DNA of 64,000 nucleotides from Puccinia triticina (Eukaryota; Basidiomycota; Pucciniomycetes; Pucciniales; Pucciniaceae). Below are positions 1 through 10,657 of the stretch, one piece after another (position 1 is the stretch's first letter; every line of letters begins with the position of its first letter). The notes below the pieces were generated by a model that was not told the origin of the DNA, searched no databases, and saw only the letters and a program-made list of their open reading frames with translations. The stretch spans positions 6,448,001-6,512,000 of the forward strand of contig NC_070564.1 of the NCBI RefSeq assembly GCF_026914185.1, given 5' to 3'. The translations under genes were made by a program, and so were the position numbers.

Positions 1-1
1 C

Positions 2-704
2 AAAAGTTTTTGATTTGACAAATTGTTAAATGGTCTGATTCAAAATCTCTACAATATCGATCCATTTACATTTGAAAAACTTGCTACACGAATGAGTCTT
101 GAACATAGTTGAATTGAACAAACTGGTTCTGCTGCGTCAATCAATGCGTTGTCCTCCAAACCTTTTGTTTGTCCTAATAACGACAAATTCAAGGCTATCG
201 ACAAAAAGTTTAGGAATGTTGTACCGAAAAAAAAACCGTTCAAATTCATCAAGCAATTCGAGTTCTAAAGTCAACATGACCAATCAAGAGATTGATCAGT
301 TAATTCAATCCTTAACAAAGCTTCGAACTCAGCGTTTAAATTCAATTGAGGAATCGGATGATGAAGACGTTGCCAAGGCTGTCTCCGAGATCTCAAATGC
401 AGAAGCTGAAGATACTGGATTTTTTGTTGAAGACAAACATACGTTTCACGTGGGCCCAATCGATAATGAGAAAATTTGTTTAGTCCTTGATACCGGTGCT
501 TCAAAGTCAACCGTATCCGACATTCAATTGTTGTCAAATCTCCAACCAATAACCAAGTCAATGCAAACTTATTCTGGATCAGTTGATATCACTCATATTG
601 GTTCAATGCAATTCGGAAAATACAATATCTTTCCGGTTTACCTTGCACCATCAGGAAAGTGTAACCTGATATCAGTGTCTCAACTAGAAGATCACGGGTT
701 TTGA
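2..704 (+). pseudogene. Copia-1 gag C-terminus and aspartic protease, broken
   Basis: In frame 2 the text from base 2 to about 264 reads as a copia gag C-terminus (LLNGLIQNLYNIDPF is recognisable near 23-67). It is interrupted by TGA at 11-13 and 110-112. The frame then shifts, and from about 265 the coding frame is the one ending at 704. The protease active site LVLDTGASKS lies near 480-510, consistent with a retropepsin that would process Gag-Pol. TGA at 702-704 separates protease from integrase. Bases 705-722 stay open in the same frame, so this one codon is the only break between the two parts. All three stops are TTGA tetranucleotides, as expected if an arginine CGA codon lost its CpG. 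Confidence 0.75.
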
Positions 705-722
705 TGCGTTCACAAGAACAAA

Positions 723-3700
723 TTGTTCTTGGTCTATATGGGAATGACAATTATCGAGCGTTTTCCACGCACTGGAGATCTGTACATTTCTTCTGGATCG
801 AGCGTGATTACTTCTAGAACGCTTTTTTTGATCAACGAAAGCAACGCGCTGAAAGACTGGCATATTATTCTTGGTCATCCATCGGACGTTTATCTAAAAA
901 AGTTTTTTGCTTTAATGAAGATTGCGCCAAACAAAAAATCTGTATCTTTGATAAATTGTGAGGTGTGTAGAATGGCTAAACTTAAGCGTTCTTCACATAG
1001 CAATCCTCTTCCATCAGCTGCTTCTCCATTCAAAATGATTCATATGGACGTGTTACAGATTTCTCCAAACTCTCGAGGATTTTTTCTTTACATACTGGTG
1101 TTAATCAACGATTTCTCTTGGTTCAATTGCATTTATTTAATGCAGAAGAAATTGGAGTCCAAATCGAAAATTATGTCTTTCATAAACGAGATCAAAAATC
1201 AACTCAACGTGACACCAGCAATCCTTCATACTGATTGCGGCAGAGAATTTAGTTCAACCATCTTCAAAGCCTTCCTATCCCAACGTGGCATATGCCTGGA
1301 GCAAGGACCAGCAAACTCTCCTCAAACAAACGGTCTAGCTGAACGTTTCAATCAGACACTCCTCATGAAAATGAGATGTATGCTTGCTCAGTGCGCTGTT
1401 CCTTTAAACTATTGGGACAAAGCCGCTAAATTCGCCTCATCCTTAATCAATATGCTTCCGACGTCTGCACTTGATTGGTGTTCTCTGAACTCAGTCTTAG
1501 TTGATGCGCAAGCTGAAATTGAACAGGTAAGACATGTTCATACGCTATTGCCATTCGGTCTTAAGGTCTACGTACACACCCAGTCCCCCTCTTCCAAAGT
1601 TCTTCCTCCCTCGAAACCGTTGCTATTTCTCGGCTATGAACCCAGATCAGATGCAATGCGTTTTTTCGATCCTGTATCTCGCAAAACAATAATTAGTCGG
1701 GATTTTACACCTTCCATACTCTCCTTTCCTTATAAATCCAAATCTGCCATGATGAAGTTACCTTCAACTTTGCCCACATCATGTACAAATTTGGTTCCCA
1801 AAGACGAACATGTTGCCATCAATATGTATGGAAATCAACAGAAAAAACATTCTTTGAATCTAGCCATACCTTGTCCGCTTTCACTCTCTGTTCCGTCTTC
1901 ACCATCACCGTCATCTTTACCACCGATCCTTTCGCCTGTTCCTTCCTCTCCACCGATTCTTCCGCCCATTCCTTCCTCTCCCGCTTTGAATGTACCAACT
2001 GCTCAGACTGACTCATCTTCTTCAACCTCGAAACAGCTTCCAACCAAGCGGTTCACTTATGAGTGGCAATCAAAAGATCATCTTGCTCCGAAAAAAATCA
2101 CCTCGACAATTGATCCCTCAAATATTGTGGAAGGCTCAAGGCAACGTGACCCGAACTTGCCGGATCTATTGATTGTACTTTCTGAATTTCCAGAGCTCAG
2201 TTTAAATCAGGCAGTAAGCATAAACGAGGCCATGAATGACAAGGGCGCCTTGCCACACTGGGAAGAAGCGCTGTCATCGGAGTTCAATTCTCTTCAGTCT
2301 AAAAACACCGGAACCCTTGCTCCACCTCCATCTGACGACAAGACCATTGGCGGGATGTGGTTGCTCACCAAAAAACTCAACGAATTCAACGAGGTTGTGC
2401 GTTACAAGGCTCGTTGGGTCGTTTTTGGCAATCACCAAGAACATATGTTGCACTACTTTGAAACTTACTCTTTGGTGGCGCGGAACGAGTCACTAAAAAT
2501 GATTCTGTCTCTTGCTGTCAACAAGCGAATGTCTGTGTTTCAATTCAATGTTGAAACTGCATTTTTATACGGCGACATCGATGCTTCAATTTACGTCTCT
2601 CAGGTGCTTGGTTTTGAAGATCCCAATCCGGTCAAGAAAGGTTGGGTTTGGAAGCTGAACAAGTCCCTATATGGCACAAAACAAGCCCCAAGGATGTGGA
2701 AGGCTCATCTCGTTTCTACGCTAGGGTCCATTGGTTTTGAACCATTGCTTTTGGACGATGCTCTGTTCCACAACGCCAATAACTCAATTCTTCTACACAT
2801 GCATGTTGATGACGGATTGATTGTTGGTCAATCTCGAGACAAGATTTTGGCATTTCTCGGTGACTTAAAGAAGTCATATGTCTTGAAGATAAAGGAACAC
2901 CCAAATCAGCATCTCGGATACACATTCGACTGGCGAACTGATGGATCGTTGATAATTCATCAATCGGATTTTGAGCACAAGATCATCAATGAATTCGGCA
3001 TGGCCAACTCAACGGCCGTGAAAGCTCCATCTCCATTGAATTTCCATCGAATTGTATCCTCCAAATCGCCTCCATTTGATGTGAAGACCATGCAAAAGGC
3101 TATTGGAATGCTAAATTACCTTGCTCTCCACACTCGCCCAGACATAGCATTCACTGTAAACGTTTTGGCACAGTTTGCGTCTTCTCCCACTCTTGCGCAT
3201 TGGTCCTTGATCAAGCATCTTTTGCGTTATCTTCAAGGATCAACAGAACTCGGGATTCATTTCATGAAAGGGGAACATTCGAATGCTTTGTGTGGATGGG
3301 CCAACGCTGACTACAGAATTTCTTTGGTAACAAAAAAATCTATGTCCGGTTATGTTATTACCTTTTTCGGCAATCCGATCTCTTGGACAACAAAAAAGCA
3401 ATCTGTCGTAGCGCAATCTACGACTGAGGCCGAGTTCATTTCTATCAACAAATGCTCAAAACAGCTACGCTGGATGTCGAATTTGTGCACTTCGCTGAGC
3501 ATAAGCGTTGATCTTCCGACTATATGCAACAATAACTCTGGTGCAGTGACTATAAGCAAAGAGGCACAGCTCAATCCAAACACAAAACATATCGAAATTC
3601 GATTTCAATATGTCCGGCAGCTCATGATCATGAAGGTTCTGCAAATTGAGCAAGTATCAACGCATGACATGATTGCGGATGTTTTAACAAAACCACTCGG

Positions 3701-3758
3701 AAAAATCAAACTTCAAGCGGTATACAAACAATTACATCTGCTCAATGTGCGTGTTTAG
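723..3758 (+). CDS. Copia-1 integrase, reverse transcriptase and RNase H polyprotein
   Basis: This is an uninterrupted 1011-codon frame. A GAG-pre-integrase zinc region (GHPS ... CEVC) lies around residues 50-85. The integrase core follows with D near residue 109 (HMDVLQ), D near 170 (HTDCGREF) and E near 207 (NGLAERFN), a D,D35E spacing. After a proline/serine-rich linker (about 390-450) the copia RT shows FNVETAFLYGD, SLYGTKQAPRMW and the catalytic HVDD, a variant of the usual YVDD. RNase H has NADYR, AQSTTEAEF and NTKHIEIR. ATG 723 is the first Met after the TGA at 702; the true polyprotein would start upstream in gag. All catalytic motifs are visible, but lack of a connected gag-protease makes autonomous activity unlikely. 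Confidence 0.9.
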   Translation: MFLVYMGMTIIERFPRTGDLYISSGSSVITSRTLFLINESNALKDWHIILGHPSDVYLKKFFALMKIAPNKKSVSLINCEVCRMAKLKRSSHSNPLPSAASPFKMIHMDVLQISPNSRGFFLYILVLINDFSWFNCIYLMQKKLESKSKIMSFINEIKNQLNVTPAILHTDCGREFSSTIFKAFLSQRGICLEQGPANSPQTNGLAERFNQTLLMKMRCMLAQCAVPLNYWDKAAKFASSLINMLPTSALDWCSLNSVLVDAQAEIEQVRHVHTLLPFGLKVYVHTQSPSSKVLPPSKPLLFLGYEPRSDAMRFFDPVSRKTIISRDFTPSILSFPYKSKSAMMKLPSTLPTSCTNLVPKDEHVAINMYGNQQKKHSLNLAIPCPLSLSVPSSPSPSSLPPILSPVPSSPPILPPIPSSPALNVPTAQTDSSSSTSKQLPTKRFTYEWQSKDHLAPKKITSTIDPSNIVEGSRQRDPNLPDLLIVLSEFPELSLNQAVSINEAMNDKGALPHWEEALSSEFNSLQSKNTGTLAPPPSDDKTIGGMWLLTKKLNEFNEVVRYKARWVVFGNHQEHMLHYFETYSLVARNESLKMILSLAVNKRMSVFQFNVETAFLYGDIDASIYVSQVLGFEDPNPVKKGWVWKLNKSLYGTKQAPRMWKAHLVSTLGSIGFEPLLLDDALFHNANNSILLHMHVDDGLIVGQSRDKILAFLGDLKKSYVLKIKEHPNQHLGYTFDWRTDGSLIIHQSDFEHKIINEFGMANSTAVKAPSPLNFHRIVSSKSPPFDVKTMQKAIGMLNYLALHTRPDIAFTVNVLAQFASSPTLAHWSLIKHLLRYLQGSTELGIHFMKGEHSNALCGWANADYRISLVTKKSMSGYVITFFGNPISWTTKKQSVVAQSTTEAEFISINKCSKQLRWMSNLCTSLSISVDLPTICNNNSGAVTISKEAQLNPNTKHIEIRFQYVRQLMIMKVLQIEQVSTHDMIADVLTKPLGKIKLQAVYKQLHLLNVRV

Positions 3759-3764
3759 GAGGAG
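3757..3764 (+). other. Polypurine tract of Copia-1
   Basis: AGGAGGAG ends exactly one base before the TG that opens the LTR and overlaps the TAG stop of the polyprotein. This is the standard position for the plus-strand DNA primer of an LTR retrotransposon. Confidence 0.75.
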
Positions 3765-4413
3765 TGTCGAGTTTTAAACTCGTACAATTGAGTATAATTG
3801 TCCATGCATGCAGTTATGCATATGTAACCGATGTGCATGCGCTATGACAATCGATCAAGCTCCGCTCCTGAAAAACTCTGATCATCAACATTCAACTCGC
3901 CGATAACCTTCTTTCCCCTTCCTTCCCCCTTCCGTATCTTTTCCATCTCATCACTACTCAACTGGTCAATCACATTCACCAAATCATCAACCACTAAAAC
4001 TACTCGAAGACAGTCTCCTTCGGACCCTTTTGATCAGATCAAAGATCAATCTCAACCATCGTCAATCTCAAACACTCAGGAGGAGCTAGAACTAGTCTCT
4101 GGGCAGGTAGTTAATTTATAATTCTATCTAAAAATTGTTAATAGATCACATGTATTGACATCTTATTTTAACTGTTACTCTAGGCTAGCTCGTTGTGATA
4201 ATTCCTCGTGTTTGTTATCGTCGTCTGTTGACCTTGTTCAAGATTTGTTTTTCGATCTGGGTTTTTCTTTCAGGTATTTTTTCTATCTTTGTTAAACAAT
4301 CAAACCGATAACGAGCTCTAACTATTGTCTTTATATTCTTAAAGTGTATTTACTTTTATTGAGTTCTTTGTAATTAACTGTTTCAACAAAGTAACTTTCT
4401 ACCATTTTTTACA
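3765..4413 (+). repeat. 3' LTR of Copia-1
   Basis: It begins TGTCGAG directly after the purine tract. The matching 5' LTR is outside the window, so the right end is uncertain. Plausible ...ACA ends occur at 4388 and at 4413, and the next gene starts at 4415. No coding frame is evident between them. Confidence 0.6.
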
Positions 4414-4414
4414 C

Positions 4415-5649
4415 ATGCCGATCCCGCAACCACCCAAACCAACCTCGAGGAACACACCCCCCCGAACCAACGGCCGGCCACCCAACAAACAGCGCAGTTC
4501 CTATCCTTCCGGGGACAGTTACCGACAGATCCATCTTGGGGATCTTCATGGAAATGCAGAGGATGACCCTACAAATGCAACAGGCCAACCTCGATGCCCG
4601 ACAAGCCGCGGACCGTAACCGTTTGCGACGGCTGGAAGAGGCAGTCACCCACGCTCTGACTAACACGCCAACTGGGAACCCCTCACCAATAGCTCCCCCT
4701 TGCGACGGGAGGATCGACCTACAACGCTTCCGGACGTCAGACGGCCCCACATTCACGGGACCATTCCAAGACATCGAAGTCTTCTTAACCTGGATCTACG
4801 GCCTCGAGGTCTTCTTCGAGACCAAGGCGGTCACGCTGGACTCTGACAAGATCCGCATCGCCGGAACACTGATCAAGGAAGCAAATTTGCTATCCTTCTA
4901 CTCAAACCAGGCCGCCAGCTACCTTTCCCGCTCCTGGGTAGCCTTTAAATCGGCTCTCTTCCCTGCGGCGCTGCCCCTTCGTTGGCGCAGGGAAATAAAA
5001 AGCCAGATCAGAGGACTACGGATGGCAGAGAACAAGACCTTCGTTCAGTTCGAGTCCTGGGGACGCACACTCCAACGGATGGTCAATTTCGGCGTCGACC
5101 CCCCCGTCATGACGGATGAGGAGCTAGCGGACTGGATCGTCCAAGGACTCCCGGCCAACTTGAGAGGACAAGTGCACATGTTCAAACTCCTCGAGGCAGA
5201 CCCCTTCGACTACGACCACTTCGCCCGGCGGACTCGCACAATCTACGATGCCATGCCTCGACGGACCACAACAGCCGCACATCTTGCAAACACAGACACC
5301 CCCGGGACCACGGAAAGCAGATACAATGGAGTATCCAGAGAGGAGTACCTCTGGAGAATCCATGCGTACCTCGACTCCGTGGGACTCTTTCATTTCTGCA
5401 AGCGCCACTGCGGCACAGCGCCGGGCAACTGCCCCGGGCCGATGGATCGCGCACGCGTCAATGTCCCTACCAACTTCAAACCCCCACCAAAACCCACCGC
5501 TTACACGAGACCTAAGGCGTGGAGCGGCCCCCAAGGACCCGCCCAAGGAGCGCGGACCAACACCGGACCAGAACGACCCACAGGAGGCCCGGCAGGCGTG
5601 GCGGGAGTAGCGGAGGAAGACGGCTGGGAGGAAGACGATGACGACTTAT
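4415..5649 (+). pseudogene. Retrotransposon gag, interrupted near its 3' end by Copia-2
   Basis: The main frame (ATG 4536) is open to 5654. It starts with a charged helical N-terminus (about residues 1-35) and has a gag-type capsid core, with FKSALFP and FVQFESWGRTLQRM recognisable near residues 130-180. A Cys/His cluster (HFCKRHCGTAPGNC) follows near residue 290, then a proline/glycine tail and an acidic end EEDDDD. The same frame is open upstream to about 4416. ATG 4415 lies in another frame and connects only if one indel occurred, most simply at the run of seven C at 4451-4460. Copia-2 entered the codon after Leu at 5646-5648. Skipping Copia-2 and one TSD gives four more residues and a TAG at 11519-11521. 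No pol follows, so this may be a gag-only or decayed Ty3-type element. Confidence 0.75.
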
Positions 5650-6494
5650 TGTAAAATTTGTGACAACTAAGATTGATTTCAGATTAGAAAATTTATATCC
5701 AGAATTATATACAATGAAAAGTGCATTGGTCTTAGAGTCTTGACTGATGAAGAAGTGAAAAGGCTATTCACCTAAGAGCAGGCGAGATTGCCGCACTACT
5801 GAGTTATTAAGATGAAGTGAGAAAAGTGATGTGAAAGGTTGGACACGAAGTCTTTGAGAGGGCAAATGAAGAAGGGATCGGCTAGGAACAATGAGAATGG
5901 GTAACTGCAATGGCGTATGCATTGCGTTAGCTTTATGCCTTGATATGTTCTAATGCTGCACAAGGACAAGTACCTCTTGTGTTCCGCATGCTTGCTTCAG
6001 CAGTGTTGAGCGTCTTGGCAATATGTCGGGTTGGTCCTGTTACGGCTGTTATGAGACAACATCTATTTATCAGCGATTTGCTTTACTGCTGTTTTAGTTC
6101 AACGCTGCTATGCTTACTCGTTAGTCGAAGGACTTATTCGAGATGCTAGGTCTGTGGGGCTGGTGGATATTCTGTGTGACAGTGAGCTATGAGATCAAGT
6201 GAGTGTTAGTCTGATGTCTCAACTCAAGCTTGGGAGCTGCCTCTTAAATACTCACAAGATCAAAGATTTGGAACTCGGAGCTGCCCTGATGTTGCTACGT
6301 TGTCTGTCTGTGCCTTGCGCCCTTGGGGAGTTGCTGCTCGTTTCATCTGTTTGTAGGGATGACAAGACAGCAGGGTTAGCTTCTGTGGCTTAAGTCTGAA
6401 GGGATGAAACTCGGGGCTTACAATGCGTTGCATCAGAGTCTGTTTTTCCCCTGCGCCTTTTGGCGCCTAGAGCATCAGCCTCTGTATTCTGACA
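5650..6494 (-). repeat. 3' LTR of Copia-2
   Basis: 845 bp, the same length as the repeat at 10658-11502. In element orientation it is downstream of RNase H. The last coding codons run into it (stop at 6390). Seven of the ten CpG differences between the LTRs are losses in this copy. Confidence 0.96.
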
Positions 6495-9050
6495 GGCTGG
6501 GTTGCCTTGAGCCGCTAGGCTCGAGGCAGAGGAAGGAGCAGTGGTTACTCCGATTGCTTGAAGGGATCTTCTGATGCCGCATCTTCCAGTTGGTTTGGTC
6601 AGAAAATCTGCAAAGTTTTTGATAGTCCGAATGTATTGTAAGGCTATGAGTTTGGAGATGACTAGTTCCCTAACGAAATGGAGTCGTATATCCATGTGCT
6701 TTGTTCGAAATCCGTTCTGAGATATCTCGCTTTTTGCCAAGTCGATAGCTCCTTGATTGTCGACACCAACAAAGATCTGATGAGGAATGTAGTCCAAGTT
6801 TATCTCCTTGATGAGACTGCTCAGCCAGGCCAGTTCTCTGCCAAGGTCCGAGAGTGCTTTATATTCGGCTTCAGTCGATGAAAGGGAAACAGTCGATTGT
6901 TGGCATGCTTTCCATGAGAGAAGCTGAGATCGGGTTAATACCGCATAACCAGTTGCTGATCTTCTCGTGTCCGGGCAGTCGCCCCAGTCGGAGTCGACAT
7001 GCGCTCGGATCTCTAGGCTGGGTGACTTAGTGAATACAAGGCCCACATGTTTCGTGCCAAGCAGGTAACGAAACACCTGTTGAGCAGCACGAAAGTGCTG
7101 AATTCCGGGCTTTTCAAGGTGCTGCGAGAGTACGCTGACGGCGTATGAGATGTCGGGCCGGGTTAGGACGCTGAGACAGTTGAGTGAACCTATGAGCGCT
7201 CGGTAGTTCACATCCAGTTTTGAGAATTCCTCGATTTCCGTGATTGTTGCAGCCTTGAGGTGTGATTTTGGATTCATTGGGCACGACGCTGGTGTCGCCG
7301 TGTCAAGCCCAAATTCAAGCAGCTTTCTCTCGATGTACTGAGTTTGATGAATATGGAGGTAGTTGTCGGATCGATCGATGTTCATGCCGAGAAGGAAGGC
7401 GGCTGCTCCAAGGTACTTGATTTCAAACTCGATTTCCATTTCAGTTTTGAAGACGGACAGGTCACTGCTGACAATCACAATGTCATCTACATGGCAGTAT
7501 AACTATGTTGCCGGGGTCAACAGCCAAAAGAATACACAAGGATCGGACACGGAGATGCTGAATCCGATCTTCTGAAGGTACTGACTGAGGCGCTTGTACC
7601 AAACGAGCGAGGCCTGTTTGAGGCCATAGATAGCCTTTTTTAGCTCAAAGACCGTTCCCGTGGGGCAATTGTAACCTTGAGGCGGTAGAAGAGTCACTGT
7701 GTCCTCGAGTGGACAGGTGAGGAAAGCACTTCGAACATCAAGTTGATGGATTTGGAGACCGCAGTTGACTGCAAAAGAAAGAAGAAGCCGTAGCGACGCT
7801 GCTTTCCCAGCAGGCGCATATTTGAGCTCGAAATTGACGCCAAATGTTTGGCGAAAGCCTTGGGCGCAGATCCTTGCCTTGTACTCGATTACTTGGTTGT
7901 TGGGACCAAGCTTTTTTCTGTAGGCCCAGGTTGACGCAATGGGGTTGTCAGAAGCTCTTTGCTTGCGCTCGGTCCATACCTTGTACTTGCGCATGTTGTT
8001 GATTTCTTTGAGTTCAGCTTCTATCCAGTGCTGCGAGTCGTGGCTCTTCATTGCATGATGATGAGACTTCGGATCGGTTGAAGTTGCAATGTAGCAGACC
8101 GGTTTTCTTGTTTGCTTGCCAGTGACAATGTTGTCAGCGGAGATGGTGCTGTCAATGTTGTCGGAAGGTTCAAAGTTCTTGACGTAGACCCAACGCTTGC
8201 CTGTTTCTGGACTGATGGGATGCGTGTCAACTGGAGACGAGGAGAGGTCTTCGTCTACTTCTTCGAGCGCTGCGGGTTCTTCCTGATTCAGATCAGAGGT
8301 TTCATCAAAAGGAAGAATAGGTTCGGATTTGAAGATGGGAATTGCCGTCTCAGCATCCAAGGCGTTGTTCAGGCCCTTGTTGATTGCCGCACACGTTGGA
8401 AATACATTTTCTTCAAAGCAAACATGTCGAGACACGATGATTGCTTTGTCTTCATGCCTGAGAACACGGTAGGCGGAGAAGTCGTTGGTGTATCCAATCA
8501 AAGTTCCTTCCCAGGCAATCGCATCAAATTTCTGATCCCTCTTGACTTTGTCTTTTAGGATCCATGCCCTGCATCCGAATGGCTTGAAGAAGTTCATATT
8601 GGGACGAGTTTTCAAAAGAAGGGTGATGGGCGGAGTGCGAGACTTGGAAAGAGATGGAAGAGAATTGGTGATTGCCGCTGCGGTCATCACTGCCTCTCCC
8701 CACCATTTGGCGGCAAGGTTGGATTGGAGAAGGATACATCTGGTCATTTCAATTATCGTCCTGTTTGCACGCTCCGCAATCCCGTTGTGCTGTGGCGTGT
8801 AAGGGGGTGAGATATTGTGTTGTATACCTTCTTGCAACAGGATTTCACTTAGTGAGTTGTTGCAGAACTCGCCGCCTCCATCGGTAACAATCTTCTTGAT
8901 AGTCTGTCCGGTCTGTTTCTCAAATTTTGTCTTGAACTCGAGTATGAATGCGGAGGCATCGGATTTTTCTTTGAGGAGGCTGATGTGAATGAATCCGGTG
9001 TGTTGGTCCACGATCGTGAGAAAATATCTGAAGCCGCTGTTTGTTGCAGG
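6390..9050 (-). pseudogene. Copia-2 integrase core, reverse transcriptase and RNase H
   Basis: One minus-strand frame is broken only by TAG at 7503-7505, probably a former TGG because the text before YCHVDD normally carries Trp. Integrase shows VDQHTGFIH, TDGGGEF and NGIAERAN. RT shows QLDVRSAFL, AIYGLKQASLVWY and HVDDIVI (a YVDD variant). RNase H shows SDWGDCPD, SLSSTEAEY and TKHMDIR. Frame continuity across the TGA at 9051 links it to the gag-protease part. The final 35 codons lie inside the LTR. The element would need two codons changed back to be read through, so it is presumably inactive. Confidence 0.9.
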
Positions 9051-10589
9051 TCAAATGGGTCCGACCAGGTCGCCGTGGATAACTTCAAGTGCCACCTCTG
9101 TTGGTGTGAAGTGCCCTTTGAATGGTAATTTTACCATCTTGCCCTGCATACAGGGGGAGCATGCGACTTTTTCTCTGGATAATTCTTCAGTGCCAATGAC
9201 TGCTTTGATGCGTGCAGCGCTTGCATGTCCGAGCCGACAATGCCAGGTCATGAGTGAGTTCGCTGTAACCGTGGTGCTCAATGAAGTTTCTTCAACGCGC
9301 TTGACACCTTTGATCTGGAAGAGATTTTGTTTGGTGTTGATCCTCAGACTGTGTTCTCCGTTCAGCCGCACGACCATCTTTCCTTTGTGATTTGTTATCT
9401 CGGCCTTTTCTTTAATTAGTTGAGCAAACGACACGAGATTCGTGGAAAGGTTAGGAACAAAGAGCGCATTTCGAAGAATTATTGATGGGCCATTGTCGAA
9501 TTCAAGCTTGACAGTGCCTTGACGAGTTGCCACCATTTCAGACGTCTCTTTACCCGATCTGGTCACAATGAAGACGCTAGTTTCAGTTGAGTCGGTGAAA
9601 TATTTGAGCAAGTTGAACATGTGCTGACTAGCGCCCGAGTCAAGAATGACTGCGTTCTTTCTGACTTGCTGCGCCGAGGTTTGGTAGGCATAGCTTTGAG
9701 ACGCGCTAGGTTGCTCGGATGATCCTCCCGTGGTGGTGGCGAGGTTAGTGGCTCTTTGCTTCTTGGCTGGTCTCAATTCAGGGTGCAGTGTCCAACACTG
9801 GTGCTCTTCGTGGTACGCATTGGGGTTGTGTCTCCCGTTCTTGCACGCTATGTACTGGCGTTTTCTACCGGCGGTGGTGGCCAACGCGGTCCCTGAAGGC
9901 GGGTTTCCTTCTGGATTTCCTGATGGCGAAGCGGTGATGGTTTTCAATCTGGTGACTTGTTCGTGATTAGCAATGAGTCTGAGTTTATCCAAGAGGAGAA
10001 ATGGGTTGGCGAGCGTTTCCATGTCGCCTAAAATTCTTTCCATAACTATAGGGCGCTTTTCAGTGATGGTTTCAATTATGCTGACACTGATGAGCTCGTT
10101 CATGACGTTAAGACCAATCGTGCTAATTTCGGCAAGAGCGGCTTCAACCTTGATGACATAGTTCAGTAAGTCGTCATTGTAAGAGATTCGAAGATATTGC
10201 AACCAGACTCGGTAGATTCCGTAGATTGTTGCGGTGGCATAGTTGGTTTTCAATCTCGTCCATATTTTGTGTGGATCGCGGCCACAGGTACTGGTTAAGC
10301 TTGTGAGGATTTCTGGGACAATTTTCGAGTTAAGGATGAGCCAGGCTTTGAGCTTCTGTTCCTTGACTTTCTCATTGGTTGAGCCTTTGGTGTCTTTCTT
10401 GACGACAGGCCATAATTTCTTGAATTCAAGATACGCACTAATGGTGTTCTGCCAGTTCGCGTAATTGCTCCCGTTGAACGTCGGTATGACAATAATCTCC
10501 TTTTCCTCCTTCTTTGCGGCGGTGATTGCCGTTCCAGTGTTTGAGGTGGAGACTGGTGGGAGAGATCCTTGTCGAGTGGCAGACGGCAT
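9051..10589 (-). pseudogene. Copia-2 gag, aspartic protease and integrase zinc region
   Basis: ATG at 10589 opens 512 codons. A copia-type gag (FNGSNYANWQ near residue 40, LNYVIKVEAAL near 140) is followed by a Cys/His motif around residues 240-260 (CKNGRHNPNAYHEEHQC). The protease site AVILDSGASQHMF lies near residue 315 and the GAG-pre-integrase region HCRLGHAS ... CSPCMQGK near 450. The frame stops at TGA 9051-9053 just after HGDLVGPI, the start of the integrase core, and continues in the same frame beyond it. The stop lies in TTGA, consistent with loss of a CpG from an arginine codon. Confidence 0.88.
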
Positions 10590-10636
10590 CGTTCGTTCCT
10601 GCTCCTAGTTGCTGATATTATCGGTGAGGTTGCTTT

Positions 10637-10657
10637 GAGCGTTCGAGACTGTAAATC
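10637..10657 (-). other. Copia-2 primer binding site, complementary to the 5' half of tRNA-Tyr
   Basis: The bases abutting the 5' LTR read on the plus strand CGAGACTGTAAATC, the anticodon stem-loop of a GUA tRNA-Tyr, preceded by GAGCG as in a D-stem end. A site facing the anticodon loop rather than the CCA end implies priming by a cleaved tRNA half, as known for Drosophila copia. Combined with the 3' stem TCTTG seen in the Ty3-A primer site, CGAGA forms a five-pair anticodon stem. Inference from sequence only. Confidence 0.55.

Larger units (their letters stand above)
1..4413 (+). mobile_element. Copia-1: Ty1/copia retrotransposon, 5' end outside window
   Basis: Coding order is gag, aspartic protease, integrase, reverse transcriptase, RNase H, which is the copia order and not the Ty3 order. 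A purine tract and an LTR beginning TGTCGAG follow the polyprotein. The 5' LTR, primer site and start of gag lie left of the window, so the target duplication cannot be checked. The gag part is broken while the integrase-RT part is a single open frame. The element abuts a foreign gag start at 4415, so it probably inserted just upstream of that gene. Confidence 0.9.

Noticed and set aside
6494..6560. Polypurine tract for Copia-2
   Set aside because: The bases next to the 3' LTR in element orientation are not purine-rich, so none was annotated.
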